Assembly (NCBI GenBank): GCA_937873425.1
Contig: CALMYE010000061.1
Span: 1 to 35,542, forward strand
Length of the DNA: 35,542 bases
Reading direction: 5' to 3'
Source of the DNA: an uncultured Sphingopyxis sp.
GTDB taxonomy: Bacteria > Pseudomonadota > Alphaproteobacteria > Sphingomonadales > Sphingomonadaceae
The position numbers and the translations under genes were made by a program. The notes beneath the pieces were generated by a model, which made no database searches, was not told where the DNA came from, and saw only the letters and a program-made list of their open reading frames with translations. Shown here in pieces: positions 25,544 to 33,511 of this stretch; the stretch's first letter is position 1; each line of letters begins with the position of its first letter.

Positions 25544-26271
25544 GCCGAGCGCGGCCGGCAGAGGAATCCGATGCTCGGCGAAACCGCGCGCGGCACCCAG
25601 TCATAGGGCGAGCCGTGTATCGCCTCTATGTCGAAACGGCCGCGGATCGTGCGTTCAAGCTTGCGCCAGTCGAAGCCCCGATGCCCGCCCGTGTGCGGCG
25701 GCACCTTGTCGAGCCGGTAAGCGGCGGCGTGGAATGTGTCGCGCCAGCGATATTCGCGGTGGCGGCGATAGCCGATCGCCGCCGACCCGATATTCTTGAT
25801 CGCGACGGCGGGGCCGACCTCGTTGGGCACGGTGCAGTAGAGCGCGTCGATTCCGGCGCCGGCGGCGCGTTCGAGCAGCGCCGCGACCGACGCCTCGGCC
25901 ATATGCTCGAAGGTTTCGAGCGCGATGACGAGGTCGGCGGCGTCGATCAGGTCGAGCCGGTCCTCGATCAGCCCGCGGTGGATCGCGAAATTGGGCCGGT
26001 CGCCGAAGCGCTCGCCGGCGACCATGCACATCCGGCCCCGCATCTCGACGCCCGCATAGTCGATCGCCAACAGCGGATCGAGCACCGCAAAGGCGCGGCC
26101 GGCGCCGCTGCCGACGTCGAGGATGCGGATCGGCGCGCCGCCGCGCTGCCGCGTCAGTTCGCCGACGACCCGCACGAGGTTGCGATAGCGGACCGAATGC
26201 AGAAAGCGCGTGACCGGGCTGTGGTCGAGGCGCTTTTCGTAGCGCGTCTGCTTCAGGCCGCGGTCGGTCAT
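25537..26271 (-). CDS. Class I SAM-dependent methyltransferase
   Basis: This 244-residue protein has the SAM-binding motif ILDVGSGAGRAF at about residues 49-60, an acidic residue at the end of strand two in YAGVEMRG, and the motif DLVIALETFEHM later. These are class I methyltransferase features. The first 35 residues are basic (RYEKRLDHSPVTRFLHSVRYR). The target is not apparent; lipids, sugars or small molecules are possible. It lies downstream of rplI behind a hairpin terminator, so it may have its own promoter. It overlaps folE tail to tail by seven bases. No direct partner gene is visible. Confidence 0.85.
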   Translation of the reverse strand: MTDRGLKQTRYEKRLDHSPVTRFLHSVRYRNLVRVVGELTRQRGGAPIRILDVGSGAGRAFAVLDPLLAIDYAGVEMRGRMCMVAGERFGDRPNFAIHRGLIEDRLDLIDAADLVIALETFEHMAEASVAALLERAAGAGIDALYCTVPNEVGPAVAIKNIGSAAIGYRRHREYRWRDTFHAAAYRLDKVPPHTGGHRGFDWRKLERTIRGRFDIEAIHGSPYDWVPRAVSPSIGFLCRPRSAQ

Positions 26272-26317
26272 CGCCGCTTCATAGGAAAGGGCAAGGGCGA
26301 AGGCCAGCGCGCAGCAA

Positions 26318-26351
26318 AAGGGCCGCGCCTCCCTTCGGAAACGCGGCCCTT
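26318..26351 (-). terminator. Terminator after the rpsF-rpsR-rplI operon
   Basis: On the minus strand AAGGGCCGCG pairs perfectly with CGCGGCCCTT across a 14-base loop, and TTTTGC follows. It lies 24 bases beyond the rplI stop. Confidence 0.75.
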
Positions 26352-26374
26352 CTGAAAGGCTATGCCGGAAAGGC

Positions 26375-27004
26375 TCAGGCCTCTTCGGCGTCGTCCGCGG
26401 CGGGGGCTTCCTCGGCGGCGAGTTCGGACGGCGGGGTCGCCTCTTCGAACTCGTCCTCGCTGTCGGGTTCCAGCGCGGCGGCGGCGACCGCGGCCTGTTC
26501 TTCCTCGAACATGGCGGCGATGACGTCGATGCCCTGCTTCTGCATTTCGGCCTCGTCGGGCGAACGCGCGACGTTGACGCTGACGGTCACCACGACTTCG
26601 GGGTGCAGCTTCACCTTGACGTCGAACAGGCCGAGCGACTTGATCGGGCGCTCGAGCTCGACCATCGCCTTGGTCACGTTCGCCGCGCCGTCCTCGACCA
26701 GCGCCTCGACGATGTCGCGCACCGACACCGAACCATAAAGCTGGCCGGTGTTCGACGCCTGGCGGATCAGCACGACCTGCTTGCCGTCGATGTCCTTCGA
26801 GCGGCCCTCGGCGGCGGTGCGGCGTTCGGCGTTGTCGGCCTCGATCTTCGCGCGATTCGCCTCGAACAGCTTCTTGTTCGCCTCGTTCGCGCGCAGCGCC
26901 TTGTTGTTGGGGAGCAGGTAATTGCGGGCAAAGCCGTTCTTGACATTGACGACGTCGCCGATACCGCCCAGCTTCTCGATACGCTCGAGCAGGATGATTT
27001 CCAT
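26375..27004 (-). CDS. rplI: 50S ribosomal protein L9
   Basis: This 209-residue ribosomal protein binds 23S rRNA near the L1 stalk. The start MEIILLERIEKLGGIGDVV and the following GFARNYLLPNNKALRA form the typical N-terminal RNA-binding domain. A long helix joins it to the C-terminal domain around ELERPIKSLGLFDVKVKLHPEV (domain edge approximate). About 45 extra residues at the end are very rich in Glu and Ala, giving a length well beyond the roughly 150 of E. coli L9. Such acidic tails are common in sphingomonad L9. It is the last gene of the rpsF-rpsR-rplI operon, 13 bases after rpsR. Confidence 0.97.
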   Translation of the reverse strand: MEIILLERIEKLGGIGDVVNVKNGFARNYLLPNNKALRANEANKKLFEANRAKIEADNAERRTAAEGRSKDIDGKQVVLIRQASNTGQLYGSVSVRDIVEALVEDGAANVTKAMVELERPIKSLGLFDVKVKLHPEVVVTVSVNVARSPDEAEMQKQGIDVIAAMFEEEQAAVAAAALEPDSEDEFEEATPPSELAAEEAPAADDAEEA

Positions 27005-27017
27005 CTTTCCGCCCTCC

Positions 27018-27242
27018 TTACTTCACGATGTAGGGGAGCAGGCCGATGTGGCGGGCGCGCTTGATCGCCTGCGCCAGCTCACGCTGCTTCTTGGTGGACA
27101 CCGCGGTGATCCGCGACGGGACGATCTTGCCGCGCTCCGACAGGTAACCCTGGAGCAGGCGGACGTCCTTGTAATCGATGACCGGTGCGTCCTTCGCGCT
27201 GAAGGGGCAGGTCTTGCGGCGACGGAAAAAGGGTCGTGCCAT
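27018..27242 (-). CDS. rpsR: 30S ribosomal protein S18
   Basis: This 74-residue protein of the small subunit platform forms a heterodimer with S6. [29 protein letters not shown] and the basic [20 protein letters not shown] are signature stretches. It lies between rpsF and rplI in the usual order, with 11 and 13 base gaps. Confidence 0.98.
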   Translation of the reverse strand: MARPFFRRRKTCPFSAKDAPVIDYKDVRLLQGYLSERGKIVPSRITAVSTKKQRELAQAIKRARHIGLLPYIVK

Positions 27243-27253
27243 GGTCGTTATCC

Positions 27254-27619
27254 TTATTCTTCGCCGTCGCGGTCACGGCCGCGGCCGCCCCGACGTTCCT
27301 GCTTGCGCATCATCACCGACGGGCCCTTTTCGAGCTCGTCGACCTTGATCGTCATCCAGCGGAGGATGTCTTCGTTGATCGCGGCCTGACGCTCGATCTC
27401 GGCGACGGCTTCGCCCGGCGCTTCGGCCGACAGCATCACATAGTGACCCTTGCGGTTCTTCTGGATCTTGTAGGCGAGCTGCTTCAGGCCCCAGGTTTCG
27501 GTCTTGTGAACCTGACCCTTATATTCGCCGATGACGTTGGTGACGGTTTCCGCCAGCGCGTCGACCTGAGCCTGGCTCAGATCCTGACGCGCGATAAAGA
27601 CATGCTCGTAAAACGGCAT
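27254..27619 (-). CDS. rpsF: 30S ribosomal protein S6
   Basis: This 121-residue protein of the small subunit binds 16S rRNA with S18. It starts [20 protein letters not shown] and contains [20 protein letters not shown], both standard S6 features. The C-terminus is an Arg/Gly/Asp-rich tail ([13 protein letters not shown]). ATG 27619 gives the family start; the open frame further upstream runs through the leader and repeats. It heads the operon. A plausible promoter at 27755-27783 and two leader hairpins lie upstream. Confidence 0.97.
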   Translation of the reverse strand: MPFYEHVFIARQDLSQAQVDALAETVTNVIGEYKGQVHKTETWGLKQLAYKIQKNRKGHYVMLSAEAPGEAVAEIERQAAINEDILRWMTIKVDELEKGPSVMMRKQERRGGRGRDRDGEE

Positions 27620-27691
27620 GGTCGCGCTTCCTTCATTTGGCCGATCGCTGGTTCCGCGCCGATCGCGAAACCCCTCCGGCTGTCGTCCGGC

Positions 27692-27743
27692 TTTGCTTGT
27701 ACTGGTGCAAAGCAAATGGGGCGACGGCACAGAGCCTCGCCCC
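27692..27743 (-). promoter_or_regulatory. Possible structured leader of the rpsF operon
   Basis: On the minus strand, in the 5' leader, GGGGCGA pairs with TCGCCCC (27718-27743) and TTTGCTT pairs with AAGCAAA (27692-27716). A short CCGG/CCGG hairpin follows. rpsF leaders in many bacteria bind the S6-S18 pair for autoregulation. Whether this one does is inferred from position and structure only. Confidence 0.4.
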
Positions 27744-27754
27744 AATGGAGCGCG

Positions 27755-27783
27755 CCTATACAGATTCGGTGGCGGAAAGCAAG
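27755..27783 (-). promoter_or_regulatory. Probable promoter of the rpsF operon
   Basis: On the minus strand CTTGCT and TATAGG stand 17 bases apart, a form usual for vegetative promoters in alphaproteobacteria. Transcription would start near 27747, leaving a leader of about 130 bases. Confidence 0.5.
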
Positions 27784-27800
27784 GGTCGGCGGGGGAAAGA

Positions 27801-27946
27801 GGTTCACGCGGAGACGCGGAGGCGCGGAGAGAAGAGGGAAAGAGGGATTCGCGCAGAGGCGCAGAGATCGCAGAGGAAGAGAGAATGAAGGCGGCGAAGC
27901 CGCCATTCTCTTTTCTTCTCCGCGCCTCCGCGTCTCCGCGTGAACC
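27801..27946. mobile_element. MITE-like element with perfect 29-base inverted repeats
   Basis: Positions 27801-27829 and 27918-27946 are exact inverted copies, beginning GGTTCACGCGGAGACGCGGA. They match the ends of the GxxExxY element at 33476-33923 in the first 20 or more bases. The 88 bases between hold no gene. It lies between the rpsF promoter and the MurC-like gene. A second inverted-repeat pair of related sequence is interleaved with it (27847-27865 and 27962-27980). Confidence 0.75.
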
Positions 27947-27980
27947 CAATTCTCTGTGGCTTCTGCGCCTCTGCGCGAAT
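27847..27980. repeat. Second inverted-repeat pair interleaved with the MITE-like element
   Basis: ATTCGCGCAGAGGCGCAGA at 27847-27865 has an exact inverted copy at 27962-27980. Left arm lies inside the 27801-27946 element and right arm outside it, giving the order A, B, A', B'. The two repeat families share the pattern TTCxCGCxGAGxCGCxGAG. The right arm ends four bases before the MurC-like stop codon. Confidence 0.75.
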
Positions 27981-27983
27981 TCG

Positions 27984-29363
27984 TTAGCCGAGCTTCCCCA
28001 GCAGTTCCCGTCCGAAATCGGTCAGCGTATCGTCGCGCGCGCCGAGGATGAGGATGCGGTCGCCGGGTTTTGCGTCCGTCAGTATCGCCGCGCCGCATTC
28101 GTTGCGGGTCGGGAGATGCACCGCATCACCACCGCCCGCGACGATATCGGCGACGAGCGTGTCGCTCCCCACGCTGCGATCGACGGTGCCGCCGAAATAG
28201 ACCGGATCGCAGACGAACAGCCGGTCGCGGCCCCGCATCCCTTTCGCGAAGCTCGCGGCCAGTTCCTTGCCCATCTGGTGCAGCGGGCCATAGCCGTGCG
28301 GCTGGAAGAAGAGCAGGGCGCGGCCCGGCAGTTCGGCGACCGCCGCCAGCGTCGCCGCGACCTTGTCGGGATTGTGCGCGAAATCGTCGATGACGGTGAC
28401 GCCGCCCGCCTGTCCCAGCACTTCGTAGCGGCGCGCGAGCCCCGCGAAATCGGCGAGCGCCGCCGCTGAATCCGCGACCGATATGTTGACCGCGCGCGCG
28501 GCGGCGATGGCGGCCAGCGCGTTCATCGCATTGTGGCGACCCGGCATGCGCAGCCGCACCTCGGTCGTCGTGGCCGCGAAATGCGCAAGGAAACGGCATC
28601 CGTCGGCGAGCGCCTCGAAATCGCTGCCGCGCATCGCGGCGGCACCCGAAAAACCGAAGCGGATGACATTGCCGCCCGCCAGCAGCGGCGTGGATTCGGG
28701 ATCGTCGGCATTGACCACCGCCACCCGAGCCTTGGCCGCGAAATCGCCGAACAATTGGTGCAGTTCGTCGAGGCTCTTGTGGTCGAGGCTGATATTGGTG
28801 ACTACCGCCACATCGGGCCGGTAGAGCGCGATCGACGCGTCGCTTTCGTCGACCTCGCTGACATAGGTCGCCGCATCGCCGACCAGCGCGCTGGCGAAGG
28901 GGGCATCTTCATTCGCGAAGTTGCGCATCACCGCGCCGTTCATCACGGTGGGCTTGCGTCCCGCGCGCTCCAATATCCAGCCGACCATGCCGGTCACCGT
29001 CGACTTGCCGCTCGTCCCGCCGACGCCGATCGCCTGTGCCGCATCGTTGAACAGAGCGGCGTTGAGGTCGGCGCGCGTCATGCGGGGGAGTTCGAGCGCA
29101 TTCGCCGCCGCGACGTCGGGCACGCTGTCCTCGACCGCCGCCGAGGCGACGAGGGTCTGCCCCGCCGCGACACCGCTGCCGTCCTGCGGGAACAGTGCGA
29201 TGCCTTGGGCTTCGATCCAGCCGAACTTGTCCGCCGAGCGCCCCTGATCGCGGCTGCGGTCCGACCCCGCGACCCGCGCGCCGCGCGCCGCGACGATCAT
29301 CGCCAGCGGCAGCATCCCCGACCCGCCGATGCCGCAGAAGAAATAGGATTTGTTTTCCGACAT
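27984..29363 (-). CDS. Mur ligase family protein, MurC/Mpl-like
   Basis: This 459-residue ATP-dependent ligase resembles MurC, which joins L-alanine to UDP-MurNAc, and Mpl, which recycles murein tripeptide. It has the N-terminal [13 protein letters not shown] nucleotide-binding loop, the ATP P-loop [13 protein letters not shown] near 113-125, [22 protein letters not shown], and the [16 protein letters not shown] and [10 protein letters not shown] stretches of the family. MurC usually reads GTHGKT where this has GTSGKS. It stands alone rather than in a division/cell-wall cluster, so it is more likely a paralogue or recycling ligase than the essential MurC. An LD-carboxypeptidase gene, also tied to murein recycling, lies just beyond and divergent. 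Confidence 0.85.
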   Translation of the reverse strand: MSENKSYFFCGIGGSGMLPLAMIVAARGARVAGSDRSRDQGRSADKFGWIEAQGIALFPQDGSGVAAGQTLVASAAVEDSVPDVAAANALELPRMTRADLNAALFNDAAQAIGVGGTSGKSTVTGMVGWILERAGRKPTVMNGAVMRNFANEDAPFASALVGDAATYVSEVDESDASIALYRPDVAVVTNISLDHKSLDELHQLFGDFAAKARVAVVNADDPESTPLLAGGNVIRFGFSGAAAMRGSDFEALADGCRFLAHFAATTTEVRLRMPGRHNAMNALAAIAAARAVNISVADSAAALADFAGLARRYEVLGQAGGVTVIDDFAHNPDKVAATLAAVAELPGRALLFFQPHGYGPLHQMGKELAASFAKGMRGRDRLFVCDPVYFGGTVDRSVGSDTLVADIVAGGGDAVHLPTRNECGAAILTDAKPGDRILILGARDDTLTDFGRELLGKLG

Positions 29364-29403
29364 GGCGCGGCGTTATGGCCTTGCTCGATTGAAGGCAACC
29401 ATT

Positions 29404-29570
29404 CCCTCTCCCGTCGGGAGAGGGTTGCGCAGACTTGGCGCGAAGCGCCTAGTCGAAGCTGGGTGAGGGGATCGGATGTGGCGTGCGTAACCGGCGGCAG
29501 AACCCCTCATCCAACTCCGCCTAGCCGGCAAGCCGGCAAGGCTGCGTATCCTTCTCCCCGTGGGAGAAGG
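29404..29570. repeat. Palindromic repeat element, copy B
   Basis: The left end CCCTCTCCCG-T-CGGGAGAGGG and the right end CCTTCTCCC-CGT-GGGAGAAGG are each palindromes. Inside, AGACTTGGCGCGAAGCGCC followed by TAGTCGAAGCTGGGTG repeats the core of copy A at 17367-17404. The right half is a diverged inverted copy of the left (CTTG, CTAG, AGTTGGATGAGGGG on the minus strand). It fills the gap between the divergent MurC-like and LD-carboxypeptidase genes. Confidence 0.8.
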
Positions 29571-29587
29571 ATATGGAGAAGGATGTG

Positions 29588-30415
29588 ATGCGCATCGGAA
29601 TCGTCGCCCCTTCGACCCCCATATTGCCCGACGATGCGGAGGCGGTGCGCGCGCTCGCCAGCATCGGCTATCCGGAGGTCGAGCTCGTCTTCGACGAGCA
29701 GTGCTTCGCGGTCCACGGTCATTTCGCGGGCGAGGACGGCCACCGCTTCGCGGCGCTCGTCGAAATGGCGAACCGTCCCGATGTGGACGCGATCTGGTTC
29801 GCGCGCGGCGGCTATGGCGCCTGCCGCATCGCCGAGGAAGCGGTCGCTGCGATGACCGACGCCGCGCGCGGCAAGGCGTTTCTCGGCTATTCCGACCAGG
29901 GCAATCTGCTCGCCGCCCTCTACCGCGACGGTTTCGATCATGTCGCGCACGGGCCGATGGTCGCCGACATCCGCCGCGAGGGCGGCGATGCGGCGGTGCT
30001 GCGCGCGCTCGACTGGCTCGTCGCGCGCGACCCTGCGGCGTGCGAGGGCGGGCTGGAGCATGGCGCGCGCCACGCCGCCTTCAACCTGATGACGCTGTCG
30101 ATGCTGCTCGGCACCCCGCTCGAACCCGATCTTTCGGGCCATGTGCTGCTGGTCGAGGAGGTCAGCGAATATCTCTATGCCTTCGACCGCGCCCTCTTTC
30201 ATGTTGCCCATTATCTGGCCCCGCGCGGTCTCGCGGGCCTGCGCCTCGGCCGGGTCAGCGACATAGCCGAAAACGACCGGCCTTTCGGCCTCGACGCCGA
30301 GGAGATCGCCCGCGACTGGTGCGCGCGCACCGGGATCGCCTGGCTTGGCCGCGCCGACATCGGCCATGACGCGGCGAACAAGGTCGTCCCCTTCGGCTTG
30401 CATCGCGCGGGGTGA
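29588..30415 (+). CDS. ldcA: LD-carboxypeptidase (peptidase family S66)
   Basis: This 275-residue serine peptidase would cut the terminal D-Ala from murein tetrapeptides in recycling. The nucleophile serine is in FLGYSDQGNL, where most S66 enzymes have GYSDxT. The HGPM motif follows, then LLVEEVSEYLYAFDRAL with the glutamate, and DIGHDAANKVVPFG with the histidine. ATG 29588 has GAAGGA upstream; an in-frame ATG at 29573 lies at the end of a repeat element and is less likely. No signal peptide is seen, consistent with cytosolic recycling. It is divergent from the MurC-like ligase, which may form a functional pair with it. Confidence 0.9.
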   Translation: MRIGIVAPSTPILPDDAEAVRALASIGYPEVELVFDEQCFAVHGHFAGEDGHRFAALVEMANRPDVDAIWFARGGYGACRIAEEAVAAMTDAARGKAFLGYSDQGNLLAALYRDGFDHVAHGPMVADIRREGGDAAVLRALDWLVARDPAACEGGLEHGARHAAFNLMTLSMLLGTPLEPDLSGHVLLVEEVSEYLYAFDRALFHVAHYLAPRGLAGLRLGRVSDIAENDRPFGLDAEEIARDWCARTGIAWLGRADIGHDAANKVVPFGLHRAG

Positions 30416-30460
30416 AGGAATAGGCGCGGGTCCCATTCAAGAACAGGCAGGGGACGCCAG

Positions 30461-31399
30461 ATGCGCGCATTCATCTTTCCGGGTCAGGGCAGCCAGTCGG
30501 TCGGCATGGGCAAGGCGCTCGCCGACGCCTCGCCGGTTGCGCGCGAAGTATTCCAGGAAGTCGACGATGCGCTCGGCCAGCATCTGTTCAAGCTGATGAG
30601 CGAGGGGCCGGAGGATCAGCTCACCCTCACCGAGAATGCCCAGCCCGCGATCATGGCGAACGCGATCGCGACGCTGCGCGTGCTGGAGAAGGAAGGCGGG
30701 GTCATGCTCGCCGCCAGGGCCGACTATGTCGCGGGCCATAGCCTCGGTGAATATAGTGCGCTCTGCGCTGCCGGCGCCTTCGACCTCGCGACCACTGCCC
30801 GTCTCCTCAAGACGCGCGGTCAGGCGATGCAGGCGGCGGTGCCGGTCGGCGTCGGCGCAATGGCGGCGCTGCTCGGCGCCGATATCGACACCGCGCAACG
30901 CCTCGCCGACGCGGCGGCCGAGGGCGAAGTCTGCACCGTCGCCAACGACAACGACCCGTCGCAGGTCGTCATCTCGGGCCACAAGGGCGCGGTCGAACGT
31001 GCGGTCGCGCTGGTCAAGGATTATGGCATCAAGCGCGGCGTGCTGCTGCCGGTGTCGGCGCCTTTCCATTGCCCGTTGATGCAGCCTGCCGCCGATGCGA
31101 TGGCCGAGGCGCTCGGCGGCACACCGCCCGCCGCGCCGCTCGTCCCGGTCGTCGCCAATGTCACCGCGAGCCCGGTGAGCGACGCCGACACGATCCGGGG
31201 CCTGCTCGTCGAACAGGTCACCGGCCGCGTCCGCTGGCGCGAGAGCGTCGGCGCGATGGAGGATATCGGCGTCGGCCGGTTCGTCGAATTCGGCGGCAAG
31301 GTGCTAGCCCCGATGGTCAAGCGCAGCGCGGCGGGAGATGTCGAGGTGACGAGCATTATCACGATGGACGATATCGAGGCGCTGGCGAAGACGCTCTGA
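30461..31399 (+). CDS. fabD: Malonyl-CoA:ACP transacylase
   Basis: This 312-residue enzyme moves malonyl groups from CoA to acyl carrier protein to start fatty acid elongation. It begins FIFPGQGSQSVGMGKAL, has the nucleophile Ser94 in GHSLGEYSAL, and the catalytic histidine in VSAPFHCPLM. NDNDPSQVVISG and VRWRESV are further signatures. It starts at ATG 30461. fabG of the same pathway lies 2.5 kb on, separated by a beta-propeller gene and a repeat-bounded GxxExxY gene. In many bacteria fabD and fabG are adjacent. Confidence 0.97.
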   Translation: MRAFIFPGQGSQSVGMGKALADASPVAREVFQEVDDALGQHLFKLMSEGPEDQLTLTENAQPAIMANAIATLRVLEKEGGVMLAARADYVAGHSLGEYSALCAAGAFDLATTARLLKTRGQAMQAAVPVGVGAMAALLGADIDTAQRLADAAAEGEVCTVANDNDPSQVVISGHKGAVERAVALVKDYGIKRGVLLPVSAPFHCPLMQPAADAMAEALGGTPPAAPLVPVVANVTASPVSDADTIRGLLVEQVTGRVRWRESVGAMEDIGVGRFVEFGGKVLAPMVKRSAAGDVEVTSIITMDDIEALAKTL

Positions 31400-31519
31400 G
31401 CCACGACCGGCCATCCGGCCCTTTCATTCCCTTTGTCATTGCGAGCGTCTACAATCCGCTTTTCTCTATCAAGGTAATAAAGTATCATGCCCTCTCGGTT
31501 CGAGCCAAGGGAGAGGGCG

Positions 31520-33469
31520 ATGAACGGTTTCACGCGCATTTGGGCTTTCGGGCAATGGCTGTTCGTCGCGGCGCTGCTCGCTTCGCCGCTCTGGGCGGAC
31601 GCGACTTCAGGCGTCGTGCGGCAGATAGCCGCAGCCACGGGTTCGGGATCGCACATGCGGGCCTTCGCCGGCGAGGCGGAACTGAAAGCCTTTCTCGCCC
31701 GGCGCGCCAAGGCCGCGTCGGACGTGCAATATATGAGCGTGTCGGAATCCGCGGACGCCGCCGCCGTATCCGAGGTTGCGGCCGATGCGGCCGCCGCTCC
31801 GGCCGAACCCCCGCCGTCCTCCGCCGACGGCGAGGGCATCACCAACGTCCAGACCGCCGGGGTCGACGAAGGCGGGATCGTCAAGCGGCAGGGCGACCTG
31901 CTCATCGTGCTGCGCCGTGGGCGGCTGTTCACCATCGACACGTCGGGCGGCGGCATGCGTGCCGTGGCGGCGGTCGATGTCTTTCCCGGCAAGAGCGAGC
32001 CCGACGGCACCTGGTATGACGAGATGCTCGTCAACGGCGAGACGGTGGTCGTGCTCGGCTACAGCTATGCGCGCAGCGGGACCGAGGTGAACCGTTTCCA
32101 CCTTTCGGGCGACGGCAGGCTCGAATGGCGCGACACCCATTATCTGCGCTCGGGCGACTATTATTCGTCGCGCAACTACGCCTCGCGGCTGATCGGCGAC
32201 AAGCTGATCTTCTATGCGCCGCTGTGGTTCGATGCCGACTGGCAGGACAGCCTTCCCGCGCTCGCGGCGTGGGAGGAAGGCAAGGTCGGCCGCTTCAAGC
32301 CCTTCGCGACCGCGCGGCAAGTCTACATGCCCGACCCCGCGTGGCGCGACGACAGGCTGGCAGGCGATTTGCTCCATAGCGTGATGATCTGCGACCTCGG
32401 CGACCGCGACATGGACTGCGACGCGACCAATGTGCTCGGCGGTTGGTCGCGCAGCTTCTATGTCTCGCAAGGCGCGGTCTATGTCTGGGCCGACCTGGGT
32501 TCTCTTTGGCACGGGAACGCCGAGGACAATCGCGCGATGCTCTATCGCATCCCGCTCGATGGCGGCGCGCCGCAGGCGGTCGAGGTCGCCGGAATGCCGC
32601 TCGACCAATTCTCCTTCCGCGAAGAGGGCGACGGGTCGCTCCACGTCCTGACCCAGGCGGAGGGCGGCGGCGATGCGATGTGGCAGGCCGAGGCGAACGA
32701 CAAGGGCGACATGGCGCTGCTCCACCTCGCCGCGAGCCGCTTCGGTGACGGCGGCGCCAAGGTGACGCCCGCCGATTTCCGCACGCTTCCCGGTGTCGAG
32801 GGCTGGGAACGGCAGAACCGCTTCGTCGGCGACTGGCTCCTCTATGCGGGCGGCCGCGTCGCGCGCGACCTGCGCAAGCCGGACGACGGGGAAAAGGCGG
32901 CGCTCTATGCGGTGCCCCTGAAGGGCGGAGATGTGGTTCCGCTCGACCCCGGTCACGACGTCGGCCGCATCGACATCATGGGCCGCGACGCGATCGTCGT
33001 CGGGACGGGCGGTGGCGCGCTGGTCTTCACCACCGTCGCGCTCGACGGCCGGCCCGCGCTCGCGAGCCGCTACCGCTTTCCCGCCGCGGCGGAGGGAGAG
33101 AATCGCAGCCACGCCTTCTTCTATCGCCCCGACCCCGGCGGCAACGGCGACGACGGGCTGCTCGGCCTGCCGGTGATGCGCCGCGGCGATGGCGGCACCC
33201 GCTTCCTCGGCAGCGCCGCGTCGATCCTCTACCTGCGCCGCGCGCAGCGCGATCTGTCGCTCGCCGGCACGCTCGACGCGCGGCCGGGGCAGCGCGACGA
33301 CCATTGCCTTGCCTCCTGCATCGACTGGTACGGCAACGCCCGGCCGGTGTTTTTTGACGGTCGCATCTTCGCCCTGATGGGCTATGAGCTTGTCGAGGGT
33401 CGCTGGCAGGACGGAGCCGTGCGCGAAAAGGCGCGCATCGACTTCACCCCGCGCCGCAGCGGTCGCTAA
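31520..33469 (+). CDS. Secreted beta-propeller domain protein
   Basis: This 649-residue exported protein has a signal peptide, FGQWLFVAALLASPLWADA. After a linker rich in Ala and Pro comes TNVQTAGVDEGGIVKRQGDLL, close to the opening mark of the beta-propeller domain family (cf. PF09826). Repeated strands follow, including YDEMLVNGETVVVLGYSY and RNYASRLIGDKLIFYAPLW. Its function is unknown; family members are predicted extracytoplasmic proteins. ATG 31520 was chosen for GGGAGAGG upstream; the frame is open 11 codons earlier. It is inserted between fabD and fabG and has no visible link to fatty acid synthesis. Cysteines in MICDLGDRDMDCD and HCLASCIDW may form disulfides. Confidence 0.85.
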   Translation: MNGFTRIWAFGQWLFVAALLASPLWADATSGVVRQIAAATGSGSHMRAFAGEAELKAFLARRAKAASDVQYMSVSESADAAAVSEVAADAAAAPAEPPPSSADGEGITNVQTAGVDEGGIVKRQGDLLIVLRRGRLFTIDTSGGGMRAVAAVDVFPGKSEPDGTWYDEMLVNGETVVVLGYSYARSGTEVNRFHLSGDGRLEWRDTHYLRSGDYYSSRNYASRLIGDKLIFYAPLWFDADWQDSLPALAAWEEGKVGRFKPFATARQVYMPDPAWRDDRLAGDLLHSVMICDLGDRDMDCDATNVLGGWSRSFYVSQGAVYVWADLGSLWHGNAEDNRAMLYRIPLDGGAPQAVEVAGMPLDQFSFREEGDGSLHVLTQAEGGGDAMWQAEANDKGDMALLHLAASRFGDGGAKVTPADFRTLPGVEGWERQNRFVGDWLLYAGGRVARDLRKPDDGEKAALYAVPLKGGDVVPLDPGHDVGRIDIMGRDAIVVGTGGGALVFTTVALDGRPALASRYRFPAAAEGENRSHAFFYRPDPGGNGDDGLLGLPVMRRGDGGTRFLGSAASILYLRRAQRDLSLAGTLDARPGQRDDHCLASCIDWYGNARPVFFDGRIFALMGYELVEGRWQDGAVREKARIDFTPRRSGR

Positions 33470-33475
33470 AATAAT

Positions 33476-33505
33476 GGTTCACGCGGAGACGCGGAGACAC
33501 GGAGG
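33476..33505 (+). repeat. Left inverted repeat of the GxxExxY element
   Basis: Thirty bases beginning GGTTCACGCGGAGACGCGGA. They match the right repeat 33894-33923, read inverted, at 28 of 30 positions. Its GGAGG end is the only ribosome-binding site for the GTG start of the enclosed gene. Confidence 0.85.
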
Positions 33506-33511
33506 GGGCCG

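Noticed and set aside
27801-27980. CRISPR array
   Set aside because: Repeats are inverted rather than direct, spacing is irregular, and no cas gene is present.
31607-33304. 565-codon open frame antisense to the beta-propeller gene
   Set aside because: The sense strand has a signal peptide and family motif; the antisense one does not.
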